The notes under the pieces are model-generated. The model worked only from the letters and a program-made list of their open reading frames with translations. It had not been told where the DNA came from and searched no databases. Position numbers and translations under genes: made by a program. A stretch of 64,000 nucleotides of DNA from Geomonas edaphica (lineage in GTDB: Bacteria; Desulfobacterota; Desulfuromonadia; Geobacterales; Geobacteraceae). Location of the stretch: NCBI RefSeq assembly GCF_004917075.1, contig NZ_SSYB01000003.1, positions 1-64,000 of the forward strand, read 5' to 3'. Of the stretch, positions 41,350 to 49,426 are shown piece after piece; positions within the stretch are counted from its first letter, which is position 1, and each line of letters begins with the position of its first letter.

Positions 41350-42090
41350 TCACATGTACATGCCGCCGTTCACCGAAAGTACGTGTCCGGTGACGTATGC
41401 CGCGGCGTCGGAAACGAGGAACAGTACAGCCCCCGCTATGTCATCGGAGCTGCCAAGCCTTCCCATCGGGATCTGCTCCTGGAGCGCTTCTCTGGTCTTT
41501 TCGGAGAGCTCCGCGGTCATGTCGGTCTCGATGAAACCAGGGGTGACCGCGTTGACGGTGACGTTTCTCCTTGCGAGCTCTTTCGCCACCGACTTGGTGA
41601 GGCCGATCATGCCGGCCTTGGAGGCGCAGTAGTTGGCCTGCCCGGGGTTACCCATCTCGCCGACCACGGAGGAGACGTTGACGATCCTGCCGTAGCGTGC
41701 CTTGGACATGAGCTTTGCGGCCTCACGGGTGCAGTTGAAGCAACCCTTCAGGTTCACGTCGAGGACCGCATCCCAGTCTTCTTCCTTCATCCTGAGGAGC
41801 AGCCCGTCCTTGGTGATGCCTGCGTTGTTGACCAAGATGTCGACCTTGCCGAAGGCCTCGACGGCCTGTTTGAAGAGCCCCTCGACCTCGGCGACCACGG
41901 AAACGTCCACCTTGACGGCGAGCGCTTTGCCGCCTGCGGCGACGATCTCTTCGGCGGTCTTGGCGGCGCCCGCTTCGCTGGTCGCGGTGACGACTACGGC
42001 GGCCCCTTCTGCGGCAAGTTTCATCGCGATGGCGCGACCGATGCCGCGGGAGGCGCCGGTTATCACTGCTACCTGTCCGTTAAGACTCAT
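41350..42090 (-). CDS. fabG: 3-oxoacyl-ACP reductase
   Basis: The 246-residue short-chain dehydrogenase starts MSLNGQVAVITGASRGIGRA at ATG 42090, with GGAGG upstream. The NADPH motif TGASRGIG (residues 11-18), NNAG, the catalytic Ser in NVSSVVGEMGNPGQANYCAS and the Y-x3-K (YCASK) are intact. It reduces 3-oxoacyl-ACP. It overlaps the fabD stop by four bases (ATGA), so translation is coupled. A longer frame running to 42255 lies inside fabD and is not used. Confidence 0.97.
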   Translation of the reverse strand: MSLNGQVAVITGASRGIGRAIAMKLAAEGAAVVVTATSEAGAAKTAEEIVAAGGKALAVKVDVSVVAEVEGLFKQAVEAFGKVDILVNNAGITKDGLLLRMKEEDWDAVLDVNLKGCFNCTREAAKLMSKARYGRIVNVSSVVGEMGNPGQANYCASKAGMIGLTKSVAKELARRNVTVNAVTPGFIETDMTAELSEKTREALQEQIPMGRLGSSDDIAGAVLFLVSDAAAYVTGHVLSVNGGMYM

Positions 42091-43022
42091 TGTGCCACCT
42101 CCGTCAACGCTTTTACCCCGGCTGCGTCCTGCACGTTGGCGCAGGAGGTTTCCTTGTCGATCCTCTTCACGAGACCTGCGAGCACTTTGCCCGGGCCGAT
42201 CTCGACGAAGTTGGTGACGCCGGCGGCGACGATGTTCTGGATGATCTGCTCCCAAAGGACCGGCGCGCAGACCTGTTCGACGAGAAGCTGCTTCACGCGT
42301 CCCGCGTCGGCATTGGGCTTCGCCTCGACGTTACTCACCACCGGGGCGATCATGGCGCCTACGGCGACCGCCTCGAGGGTCTGGGCCAGACGGTCCGCGG
42401 CGGGCTTCATCAGGGCGCAGTGGAATGGGGCGGATACCGGGAGAAGCATGGCCTTCCTGAAACCCCTCGCCTTCGCGATGTCGATGGCGCGGTTCACGGC
42501 GCCGGTGTGCCCTGCGACCACGATCTGGCCGGGGGAGTTGAAGTTGGCCGGGGAAACGACCTCGCCCTGCGCCGCCTCGGCGCATATTTCCTTGAGGACC
42601 TCGGCCTCGGCACCGAGGATCGCAGCCATGGCGCCAACGCCGATGGGTACTGCGTCCTGCATGTAGCTGCCGCGGGCACGCACGGTCCTCAGCGCATCGG
42701 CAAAGTCGAGCGCGCCGGAAGCGACCAGTGCGGAGTACTCACCAAGCGAGTGACCGGCCAGGAAGGAAGGCACAAGCGAGGATTCCGCCCTCAGCACCCT
42801 GAGCGCCGCGACGCTCGCCGCCAGGATGGCGGGCTGGGTGTTGGCGGTAAGCTTCAGCTCATCCTCGGGCCCTTCGAAGCAGAGCTTGGAGAGGGAGAAG
42901 CCGAGCGCGTCGTCGGCCTCCTCGAAGGTGACCCGGGCGGTCTTGAAGTTATCGGCCAGGTCCTTCCCCATCCCGGCGTGCTGGGAGCCCTGCCCCGGGA
43001 AGATGAATGCATAGGATTGCAT
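42087..43022 (-). CDS. fabD: malonyl-CoA:ACP transacylase
   Basis: A 311-residue acyltransferase loading malonyl groups on ACP. The N-terminal FIFPGQGSQHAGMGKDLADN, the nucleophile elbow AGHSLGEYSALVASGAL (Ser at about residue 92) and the His of APFHCALMKPAAD (about 198) are intact. It lies between fabH and fabG; a repeat element separates it from fabH, whereas it overlaps fabG by four bases. Confidence 0.96.
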   Translation of the reverse strand: MQSYAFIFPGQGSQHAGMGKDLADNFKTARVTFEEADDALGFSLSKLCFEGPEDELKLTANTQPAILAASVAALRVLRAESSLVPSFLAGHSLGEYSALVASGALDFADALRTVRARGSYMQDAVPIGVGAMAAILGAEAEVLKEICAEAAQGEVVSPANFNSPGQIVVAGHTGAVNRAIDIAKARGFRKAMLLPVSAPFHCALMKPAADRLAQTLEAVAVGAMIAPVVSNVEAKPNADAGRVKQLLVEQVCAPVLWEQIIQNIVAAGVTNFVEIGPGKVLAGLVKRIDKETSCANVQDAAGVKALTEVAQ

Positions 43023-43059
43023 AGATGACCTCTTTTCTTTTTAGTGGGAGCCAGGCGTC

Positions 43060-43145
43060 TGGCCAAGGTGGCGATCCACCTTCACCAAGGCTACGGCGGA
43101 CAAGTCCGACAGCACCTCCGCCAAGGCTACGGTGGACACGGCCTG
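43060..43145. repeat. GGCTACGG(C/T)GGACA-type repeat between fabH and fabD
   Basis: Two copies of CCAAGGCTACGGCGGACAAG-like sequence occur at about 43087 and 43121, preceded by an AAGGTGGCGATCCACCTTCA hairpin. This type of repeat translates as QGYGGQVR and is a known class of intergenic element. It lengthens an otherwise compact operon. Confidence 0.7.
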
Positions 43146-43163
43146 TGGCCTACGGTCCCAGGC

Positions 43164-44144
43164 CTACCAGCGGATCAGCGCGGAGCCCCAGGTGAGACCG
43201 CCGCCGAAGGCGTCAAGCAGCAGCAAGTCCCCTTCTTTCAAGCGACCGGCGCGCGCCGCCTCGTCGAGCGCGATGGGTATCGACGCCGCGGAGGTGTTGC
43301 CATAACGGTCCAGGTTCACGAAGACACGCTCGCCGGTGATGCCGAGACGCTTGCCGACGGAGTCGACGATCCTCTGGTTCGCCTGGTGCGGGATGAAGAG
43401 CGTTACGTCGTCGGGGGTGAAGCCGTTGGCCTCCAGGGCCTCCTGGGCGACCTCGCCCATGGCGCGTACCGCAAGCTTGAACACCTCGTTCCCCTGCATG
43501 GTCAGGTAGACCAGCTTGTCGTCCACGTTCTGGTGCGTGGCCGGCTTGCGGCTGCCCGGGCCCTTCTGGTACAGGATCTCCCAGTAGTTGCCATCGGAGT
43601 GCATGTGCGTGGAGAGGACACCGTGGTCCCCCTCCCGCGCCTCGAGCACCACCGCGCCGGCACCGTCGCCAAAGAGCAGGCAGGTGTTCCGGTCGGACCA
43701 GTCGACGATGCGGGAAAGCACCTCGGCGCCGATCACGAGCGCCTTTTTCACCTGTCCGGAGCGGATGAACTTGTCGGCGGTGGAGAGGGCGTAGATGAAA
43801 CCGGAGCAGGCGGCGGAGAGATCGAAGCAGAAGGCGTTGGTGGCCTTGAGGGCTTGTTGCACGATGCAGGCGGTGGCGGGGAATGGGAAGTCGGGGGTCA
43901 GGGTACCCACGACGATGAGGTCGATCTCCTCGGCCTTAACCCCGGCGGCGGCAAGCGCCTTCTCCGCGGCAGCGATGGCGAAGGTCGAGGTGTACTCCCC
44001 CTCCGCGGCTATGCGGCGTTCCCGGATACCGGTCCTCGTGACGATCCACTCGTCGCTGGTGTCCATCATTTTTTCAAGATCGAAGTTGGTCAGCACTTTC
44101 TCCGGAACGGCGGAGCCGGTTCCGGTGATTCTTGCTCTAATCAT
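43164..44144 (-). CDS. fabH: 3-oxoacyl-ACP synthase III
   Basis: The 326-residue initiating condensing enzyme begins [19 protein letters not shown]. The catalytic triad is visible: Cys in [16 protein letters not shown] (about residue 112), His in [14 protein letters not shown] and Asn in [16 protein letters not shown]. It joins acetyl-CoA and malonyl-ACP. Its ATG overlaps the plsX stop by four bases. Confidence 0.97.
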   Translation of the reverse strand: MIRARITGTGSAVPEKVLTNFDLEKMMDTSDEWIVTRTGIRERRIAAEGEYTSTFAIAAAEKALAAAGVKAEEIDLIVVGTLTPDFPFPATACIVQQALKATNAFCFDLSAACSGFIYALSTADKFIRSGQVKKALVIGAEVLSRIVDWSDRNTCLLFGDGAGAVVLEAREGDHGVLSTHMHSDGNYWEILYQKGPGSRKPATHQNVDDKLVYLTMQGNEVFKLAVRAMGEVAQEALEANGFTPDDVTLFIPHQANQRIVDSVGKRLGITGERVFVNLDRYGNTSAASIPIALDEAARAGRLKEGDLLLLDAFGGGLTWGSALIRW

Positions 44145-45199
44145 GAAGCTACCCTTTCTGTTGCGGCGTCCGGGTTCTGGGCGCCGGCTCGCTCGCGCGG
44201 CTCACCGGGGAAGCTCTCGTTGAGCTTTTCCGCCATGCGGCTGTTGACCCCTTTGAGCGCGTATTCATGGGCAAAGCGGATCGCGTTCTTGATCGCCTTG
44301 GTATTCGAACCGCCGTGGCAGATCATCCCCACGCCGTTGATCCCAAGCAGAGGCGCTCCGCCGTACTCGGCATAGTCTACGGTTTTCTTGAAGTTCTTGA
44401 ACGCCTTACGGCTAAGGAAGTAGCCGATCTGGGACAGAAGGCTCGCCTTGATTTCGGCCCTAAGCATCTTGCCCACGGCCTCGGCCAACCCCTCGGAAAG
44501 CTTCAAAGCCACGTTGCCGACGAAGCCGTCGCAGACCACGACGTCGACGGAGCCGTTGAAGATGTCCCGGCCTTCCACGTAACCTATGTAGTTGATGGGC
44601 TTTTCGCGCAGAAGTGCGCTGGTTTCGCGGGTGAGCTCGTTCCCCTTGCTGTCCTCTTCACCGTTGGAGAGAAGACCGACGCGGGGTTTGTCGACGCCCA
44701 TGACGAATCTGGCGTACACCTCGCCCATGACGGCGAACTGAACCAGATGGATCGGCTTGCAGTCGACGTTGCCGCCGACGTCGAGAACGAGGGTTTTACC
44801 GGTAACGGTGGGGAAGAGTTGGGCGATCGCGGCGCGATCGATCCCCTTCATCCGCTTCAGCACGAACATGCCGGCCGCCATGGTGGCACCGGAGTTGCCG
44901 GCGCTGACGACGGCCACCGCCTCGCCACCTTTTACGAGCTCGAAGGCGACGCGGATGGAGGAATCCTTCTTCTTGCGTACCGCGTCGGAAGCGGAGTCGT
45001 GCATGCCCACTACTTCCGAGGCATGCCACACTTCGATATCCAGCCCTTTGCAGTCATGGCGGGCCAGCTCGGCCTGCACCTTTTCGACATCACCGACCAG
45101 AGTGACCGGGATGCCAAACTCTCTGGCAGCAGCTACTGCACCTTCAACTTCAACATGAGGGGCGTTGTCGCCCCCCATTACATCGACAGCAACTCTCAT
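44141..45199 (-). CDS. plsX: phosphate acyltransferase PlsX
   Basis: From ATG 45199 (AGGGGA upstream) the 352-residue protein starts [20 protein letters not shown], the PlsX signature. Further blocks are [24 protein letters not shown] (here [20 protein letters not shown], near residue 96) and [17 protein letters not shown]. It converts acyl-ACP to acyl-phosphate for phospholipid synthesis. The rpmF-plsX-fabH order is a common bacterial arrangement. A longer frame to 45232 has no ribosome site. Confidence 0.96.
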   Translation of the reverse strand: MRVAVDVMGGDNAPHVEVEGAVAAAREFGIPVTLVGDVEKVQAELARHDCKGLDIEVWHASEVVGMHDSASDAVRKKKDSSIRVAFELVKGGEAVAVVSAGNSGATMAAGMFVLKRMKGIDRAAIAQLFPTVTGKTLVLDVGGNVDCKPIHLVQFAVMGEVYARFVMGVDKPRVGLLSNGEEDSKGNELTRETSALLREKPINYIGYVEGRDIFNGSVDVVVCDGFVGNVALKLSEGLAEAVGKMLRAEIKASLLSQIGYFLSRKAFKNFKKTVDYAEYGGAPLLGINGVGMICHGGSNTKAIKNAIRFAHEYALKGVNSRMAEKLNESFPGEPRERAGAQNPDAATERVAS

Positions 45200-45250
45200 A
45201 TTTCCCCTAGGGAGCGGATTTCGAACAGTCACGGCTGTGAAATCGAAATC

Positions 45251-45433
45251 CTAGAGCTCTTCAGCCTTCAGCACCTGGCGTCCCTTGTAAGTACCGCAGG
45301 ACGGGCAGACGCAATGCGGCAGCTTCGGAGCCTTGCACTGGGGGCAGGTCGAGACGGTGGGAGCGGTCAGGAAGTCGTGTGCACGCCTCATGTTCTTGCG
45401 CGACTTGGAGGTTTTCTTCTTAGGTACAGCCAT
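45251..45433 (-). CDS. rpmF: 50S ribosomal protein L32
   Basis: The 60-residue protein begins [20 protein letters not shown] and has the zinc-type Cys pairs in [20 protein letters not shown]. It is followed 51 bases later by plsX and preceded by the DUF177 gene, the classic yceD-rpmF-plsX order. Confidence 0.97.
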   Translation of the reverse strand: MAVPKKKTSKSRKNMRRAHDFLTAPTVSTCPQCKAPKLPHCVCPSCGTYKGRQVLKAEEL

Positions 45434-45446
45434 GATGTTCTCCTTT

Positions 45447-45983
45447 TTACTTTTCTATCTTGATCTTCTTCAGGGCGGCCATCTTCAGGTTTATCCCGCC
45501 GCGATCGCAGCCGCATTCTCCGGCGTTCAGGTCAGCACCGCACTCGGGGCAGAGCCCTTTACACGATTCGCTGCATAGTGGCTTGTATGGCACCTCCAGC
45601 ATCACCTGTTCGGCGATCTCGGGGGCCATGTCGATCTCGTCACCGGTGTAGGTGGCGGAGATCAGCTCCTCGTCGGAGAGCTCTACTTCATCCTCGGAAC
45701 CTTCATCCTCACCCTCGGTGTAGAAGATGGTGAAGTCCGAGGTGAGCGGTAAGTCATACTCGGCGAGGCAGCGGGAGCAGGTGAGGCGTGCTGCGCTCTC
45801 AACGTGCCCGGTCGCCCGCACATGGTCGTATTCCCATACCGCGGTGACCTTGGCGCTGACCGGTGCGGTGAAGGTACACTCGCCGGCCGCTTCCATTGCC
45901 ACCAGGACCGGGAAGTGCGAAGCCGGCTCCACCTCCGAGAGGTCGAGCTGCTTCTTTTTCACCTTCTCTATCTCAATCTTCAA
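45447..45983 (-). CDS. yceD: DUF177 family protein (YceD-like)
   Basis: The 178-residue protein has the DUF177 plan: an N-terminal beta-rich half, [19 protein letters not shown] (about residues 86-104), an acidic linker ([17 protein letters not shown]) and a Cys-rich end [19 protein letters not shown] (about 143-161). The family is linked to ribosome 23S rRNA maturation. It lies 13 bases upstream of rpmF in one transcript. Confidence 0.92.
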   Translation of the reverse strand: MKIEIEKVKKKQLDLSEVEPASHFPVLVAMEAAGECTFTAPVSAKVTAVWEYDHVRATGHVESAARLTCSRCLAEYDLPLTSDFTIFYTEGEDEGSEDEVELSDEELISATYTGDEIDMAPEIAEQVMLEVPYKPLCSESCKGLCPECGADLNAGECGCDRGGINLKMAALKKIKIEK

Positions 45984-46053
45984 AGGAAGCTCTCCCTCAT
46001 TTTCAAAGTTTCTCAGTATAGAGATGCCGGTTTTTTTGTCAAGGTAAATCTAG

Positions 46054-46935
46054 TTACCACCCCATCCTGTAGTCCACACTGACGCCGCTGTCTGCACCTG
46101 TGAGGACACCAAGCTTGCCAGCGGCTCCTTCAACCAGCATGTCCACAAGCTTACCCTTCTTCTTCGGGGTCCGGATAAGCCTCGGCTCTCCCTTGATGCC
46201 ACCTAAGCGCGCCGCCTCATCGATGGCGTCCTGCATGGAGCCGATGCGGTCCACAAGCTTCAGGGCGAGCGCCTGTTCGCCGGAGAAGATCCTGCCGTCG
46301 GCGATGGCGCGCACCGTCTCCTCTGGAAGCTTTCTCCCCTGCGCCACCGCCTTCACGAACTGGCCGTGCGTCGAGTCGATCACCCCCTGCAGCATGGCCC
46401 TCTCCTCGTCGGTCATGGCGCGGGCGGGGGAGCCGGTATCCTTGAACTTGCCGGTCTTGATGGTGTAGGCCTTCATGCCGACCTTGTCCATGAGCCCCTC
46501 GATGTTCGAGAACTTCATCAAGACGCCGATGCTACCGGTGATGGTGCCCGGGTTCGCGTAGATGAGGGTGGCGGGAGCGGAGACGTAGTACCCGCCCGAG
46601 GCGGCGACGCTCCCCATGGAGACCACCACCTTCTTCGTTTTGGCGAGGTCCTTCACCGCCGCGTAGATCTCCTGGGAGGGACCGACCACGCCTCCCGGGG
46701 AATCGACACGGAAGACCACCGCCTTCACGTGTTCGTCCTTTTTCATGCTGCGCAGTTGCCGTATTACCTCCTGGCCGTCGATGATGGCCCCCTTGAGCTC
46801 CACGACGCCGATCCCATCGCCGCCGGCCAGCGTGTCGTCATCGCCTATGAGGGCGCTGACCACCGCGACACAGGCCGCGAAAAGCAAAGACAAGCCAAGA
46901 ACCAGGGCGAGTATCCATAACAACAACTTCCTCAT
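46054..46935 (-). CDS. sppA: signal peptide peptidase SppA
   Basis: A 293-residue short-form SppA. A single N-terminal membrane anchor (LLLWILALVLGLSLLFAACVAVV) is followed by the Clp-like serine-protease core: FRVDSPGGVVGPSQEI, the Ser nucleophile region PGTITGSIGVLMKF and SMGSVAASGGYYVSAPA; the general-base Lys is likely in TIKTGKFKDTGSP. It degrades leftover signal peptides in the membrane. It is on the same strand upstream of the yceD gene, 70 bases away. Confidence 0.93.
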   Translation of the reverse strand: MRKLLLWILALVLGLSLLFAACVAVVSALIGDDDTLAGGDGIGVVELKGAIIDGQEVIRQLRSMKKDEHVKAVVFRVDSPGGVVGPSQEIYAAVKDLAKTKKVVVSMGSVAASGGYYVSAPATLIYANPGTITGSIGVLMKFSNIEGLMDKVGMKAYTIKTGKFKDTGSPARAMTDEERAMLQGVIDSTHGQFVKAVAQGRKLPEETVRAIADGRIFSGEQALALKLVDRIGSMQDAIDEAARLGGIKGEPRLIRTPKKKGKLVDMLVEGAAGKLGVLTGADSGVSVDYRMGW

Positions 46936-47167
46936 GACGCCTCCGTTAGTATCGGCAATACTCGATCACCCTTATCAAGTCAACTGTTTACAGCTTATTT
47001 TGCTTGTCATTTGACGGGACAATGTCCTATATCTGAACAAGGAAGAACAAAGACATCGCCCGATCAACGCCAACAACTGTACACCAAGCGGGATGCGGCG
47101 CAAAAACATATTGTCGAGCGGCTCGGCCGGCGCCGATGCCTTTGACGCGATAGATGTAAGAGGAATT

Positions 47168-47632
47168 ATGAGAGTACTGGTGATTTCAGACAGTCACGGC
47201 AACTACGCCCACGCCTTCAAGGCGCACCAGCAGGCGGGTCCGGTGGATCATATCGTTCATCTGGGGGACGGATGCGAAGACGCACGCCTTATGGAGGAAG
47301 TGCTTGCGGTGCCGGTGCACCGCGTGGCAGGTAATTGCGACATGGACCGGCGCGTCCCCGCCGAGCTCACCCTGGAATTCGGGGCGTGCCGCATCCTGGT
47401 AACGCACGGATACCGGCAGCAGGTGAAAAGCGGCCTGAAGCAGCTGATCGACCAGGGGACGAAGGTGGGTGCCTCGGTCGTGCTCTACGGCCACACGCAC
47501 CAGGCGGCGGTCGAGTCGGCGCAGGGGATGCTCCTGGTCAACCCGGGGGCCCTGAAGGAGGGACTCCCCGGCAGCTACGCCATCGTCACGGTCGATGGCG
47601 CAACGGCACGCGCCGAGATTTTCCCTCTTTAG
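47168..47632 (+). CDS. YfcE/MJ0936-family metallophosphoesterase
   Basis: From ATG 47168 (AGAGGA upstream) the 154-residue protein starts MRVLVISDSHGNYAHAFKAH. The calcineurin-like metal ligands are in SDSHGN, HLGDGCED, VAGNCDMD and VTHGYRQ and LYGHTHQA. Such enzymes hydrolyse phosphodiesters in vitro; the physiological substrate is unknown. It converges on the minus-strand operon, overlapping the next gene by four bases. An earlier in-frame start at 47093 is not supported. Confidence 0.9.
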   Translation: MRVLVISDSHGNYAHAFKAHQQAGPVDHIVHLGDGCEDARLMEEVLAVPVHRVAGNCDMDRRVPAELTLEFGACRILVTHGYRQQVKSGLKQLIDQGTKVGASVVLYGHTHQAAVESAQGMLLVNPGALKEGLPGSYAIVTVDGATARAEIFPL

Positions 47633-48018
47633 CAGCCGCAGCCGCAGTTGTGGCAGACCTTGCGGTTTTCGTCATCGGGAGGCACGGTCTCCGGCGCGAA
47701 GGCGATGCGGTTCACGGCGCGCTTTATATCCTCATGCAGGTCAAGGCGCGGGCTTTGGCCGATAACGTGCCCTACGCAGACGTTGCTGATACCGTCGGAA
47801 GGCGAGGCGATGCGCACCGAGTTCAACAGGTCGCCGTAGCCGTTCACCTCGATCACCTGCCCGGTGTCGTCCCCAAGCTCCAGTGCTATGCCGAAGCGCT
47901 CCAGTTCCTGGGCCAGTTCCGCGAAAAATATGTCGAAGGTCACCCCTGAAAGCGGGGCTTCCCACTCTGGTTTACTCTTTGCCCTTCCGTAACAAGTAAG
48001 TCTCATCTGTTTTGCCAT
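47629..48018 (-). CDS. small uncharacterised protein with C-terminal CHNCGCGC tail
   Basis: The 129-residue protein has no signal peptide and no domain I recognise. The body (VTFDIFFAELAQELERFGIA, then GQVIEVNGYGDLLNSVRIA) appears alpha/beta, and the last eight residues contain four Cys and one His (CHNCGCGC), suggesting metal or cluster binding. It is the sixth and last gene of the minus-strand operon that includes the decaheme cytochrome and porin, 25 bases after the receiver-domain gene. Its stop overlaps that of the convergent phosphoesterase. Function is unknown. Confidence 0.65.
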   Translation of the reverse strand: MAKQMRLTCYGRAKSKPEWEAPLSGVTFDIFFAELAQELERFGIALELGDDTGQVIEVNGYGDLLNSVRIASPSDGISNVCVGHVIGQSPRLDLHEDIKRAVNRIAFAPETVPPDDENRKVCHNCGCGC

Positions 48019-48043
48019 GCTGTGTAGCTCCTGAAAGGTTCTT

Positions 48044-48430
48044 CTAATTGGCCGCGGCCTTTCTGTGCATCGAGCTGAAGATCATGTCGAGCACCGCCTT
48101 CTGCTTCGCCTCGTACTTGTTGAGGACCGCGAGACAGGTCCCCATGGGGAACTGCTCGTGCAGGTAGTCCGAGTCGCGCCCGGACAGGATGACGATCCTG
48201 TTCTTGTCCATGCCGATGGAGACGGCGTACTTGAAGATCTTTGACCCGTCCAGGGTCGGCATCTCCAAATCCACGAGCAAAAGATCCACCTGCTCTTTCT
48301 TGAGCACAGCCAGGGCCTGCAAGGGGTCGGTACACGTTATCACTTCGAGCAGCGGGTAGAGCGCATGGATCTTGTCCTTTAGCGCCCCCACGAATGCCGC
48401 GTCGTCATCCACGATTACAATCTTTCCCAT
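48044..48430 (-). CDS. single-domain response regulator (CheY-like)
   Basis: The 128-residue protein is a receiver domain alone: KIVIVDDDAAFVGAL (acidic triad), LLLVDLEMPTLDG (phospho-acceptor Asp at about 54), VILSGRDS (Ser) and VLNKYEAK (Lys). No output domain follows. It is read from ATG 48430 with AGAGG upstream; a TTG one codon earlier is possible. It sits 16 bases after the substrate-binding-protein gene within the cytochrome/porin operon. No histidine kinase is encoded nearby, so its partner is unknown. Confidence 0.87.
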   Translation of the reverse strand: MGKIVIVDDDAAFVGALKDKIHALYPLLEVITCTDPLQALAVLKKEQVDLLLVDLEMPTLDGSKIFKYAVSIGMDKNRIVILSGRDSDYLHEQFPMGTCLAVLNKYEAKQKAVLDMIFSSMHRKAAAN

Positions 48431-48446
48431 CAATACCTCTATGTAT

Positions 48447-49412
48447 CTATTTAAGCACCCGGGTCGCGGCGGTGAGCACCGGGAAGGGAACGTTCAGGTC
48501 GAGCAGTCGGGCGGCCTTCAGGTTCACGATGAGATCGACCCGCTTCGGCGTGACGACGGGGAGATGCAACGCCTTCTTCCCGCTCAGGATGCGCGCCACG
48601 TAGTCGGCCGCGACCTGCCCCTGTTCCGCGGGATCCGCCTCCAGGGAGATGAGGGCCCCTTTGTGGGCTGCCCCCGGCATCTGCGATATCACCGGGATCT
48701 TCACCTCGTGGGCGCGGTGCACGATCTTCTCGAAGAAGCGCCCCCCCGCAGTGCATTCCGTCACGTAGATGCAGTCGACCCTCGTGGCCAAAAGCGTGGC
48801 GAGCGCGGCGTCGAGCCCGGCCGGAGAAGCGACGTTGGTTTCGACCAGCACCACGCCGGCCTGGGCGGCGATCTTGCGGGCCTCCTTCAGTTGGGCCATC
48901 GCCCCCTCTTCACGGCTTGCGCAGATGACCCCCAAGGTCCTGATCGGCTTCACCTCCATGGCGGTCTTAATCAAAGTGACTAGCGGGACCTTGGAGCTCA
49001 CCCCGGCGATGTTCCGGCCGCTGGAGGCCATGCTTTTGGCAACGCCAGTTTCCACCGGACCGTACACGTCGGCGTACACGATCGGGATGTCCTGCGATTC
49101 TCTGAGGGCGGCCAGGGTGGCCGAGGTGCCGTAGGCGACGATGACGTCGGCTCCGATGGCGTTGAACTTGCGGATACTGTTGGACCAGGAGATGAGATCG
49201 GGGTTGGGTGTCTGCGTGATGACCTCCACGTTGCTCTGGTCGTACCCCTTCAGCACCAGCGCCTTCATGAAGGCCCGGTGGGCATCACGGTAGCGCGGCA
49301 GGTCGCACGTCAAGAGCGCCGCCACCAGTTTTCCGGCCGCGCGGGAGTCAGACGCGGGGAGAACCGAGCAGAACAGCAAAAGCAGGAGTATGGATCGGAT
49401 GACAGTTTTGAT
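48447..49412 (-). CDS. ABC transporter substrate-binding protein, TrpX/ABC_sub_bind family
   Basis: The mature region resembles periplasmic binding proteins of the TrpX type: IVAYGTSATLAALRESQDIP, VYADVYGPVETGVAKS, and the C-terminal half beginning TLGVICASREEGAMAQL. The reading frame is closed by TAG seven bases before ATC 49412. Reading from that ATC, six bases behind GAGGGG, gives a full signal peptide, KTVIRSILLLLLFCSVLPAS, and about 321 residues; the first ordinary start, TTG 49379, would cut off half of the signal and has no ribosome site. I use the ATC with caution. No ABC permease is encoded near it. It lies between the porin and the receiver-domain gene. Confidence 0.75.
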   Translation of the reverse strand: MKTVIRSILLLLLFCSVLPASDSRAAGKLVAALLTCDLPRYRDAHRAFMKALVLKGYDQSNVEVITQTPNPDLISWSNSIRKFNAIGADVIVAYGTSATLAALRESQDIPIVYADVYGPVETGVAKSMASSGRNIAGVSSKVPLVTLIKTAMEVKPIRTLGVICASREEGAMAQLKEARKIAAQAGVVLVETNVASPAGLDAALATLLATRVDCIYVTECTAGGRFFEKIVHRAHEVKIPVISQMPGAAHKGALISLEADPAEQGQVAADYVARILSGKKALHLPVVTPKRVDLIVNLKAARLLDLNVPFPVLTAATRVLK

Positions 49413-49426
49413 ATGCTACCCCTCGA

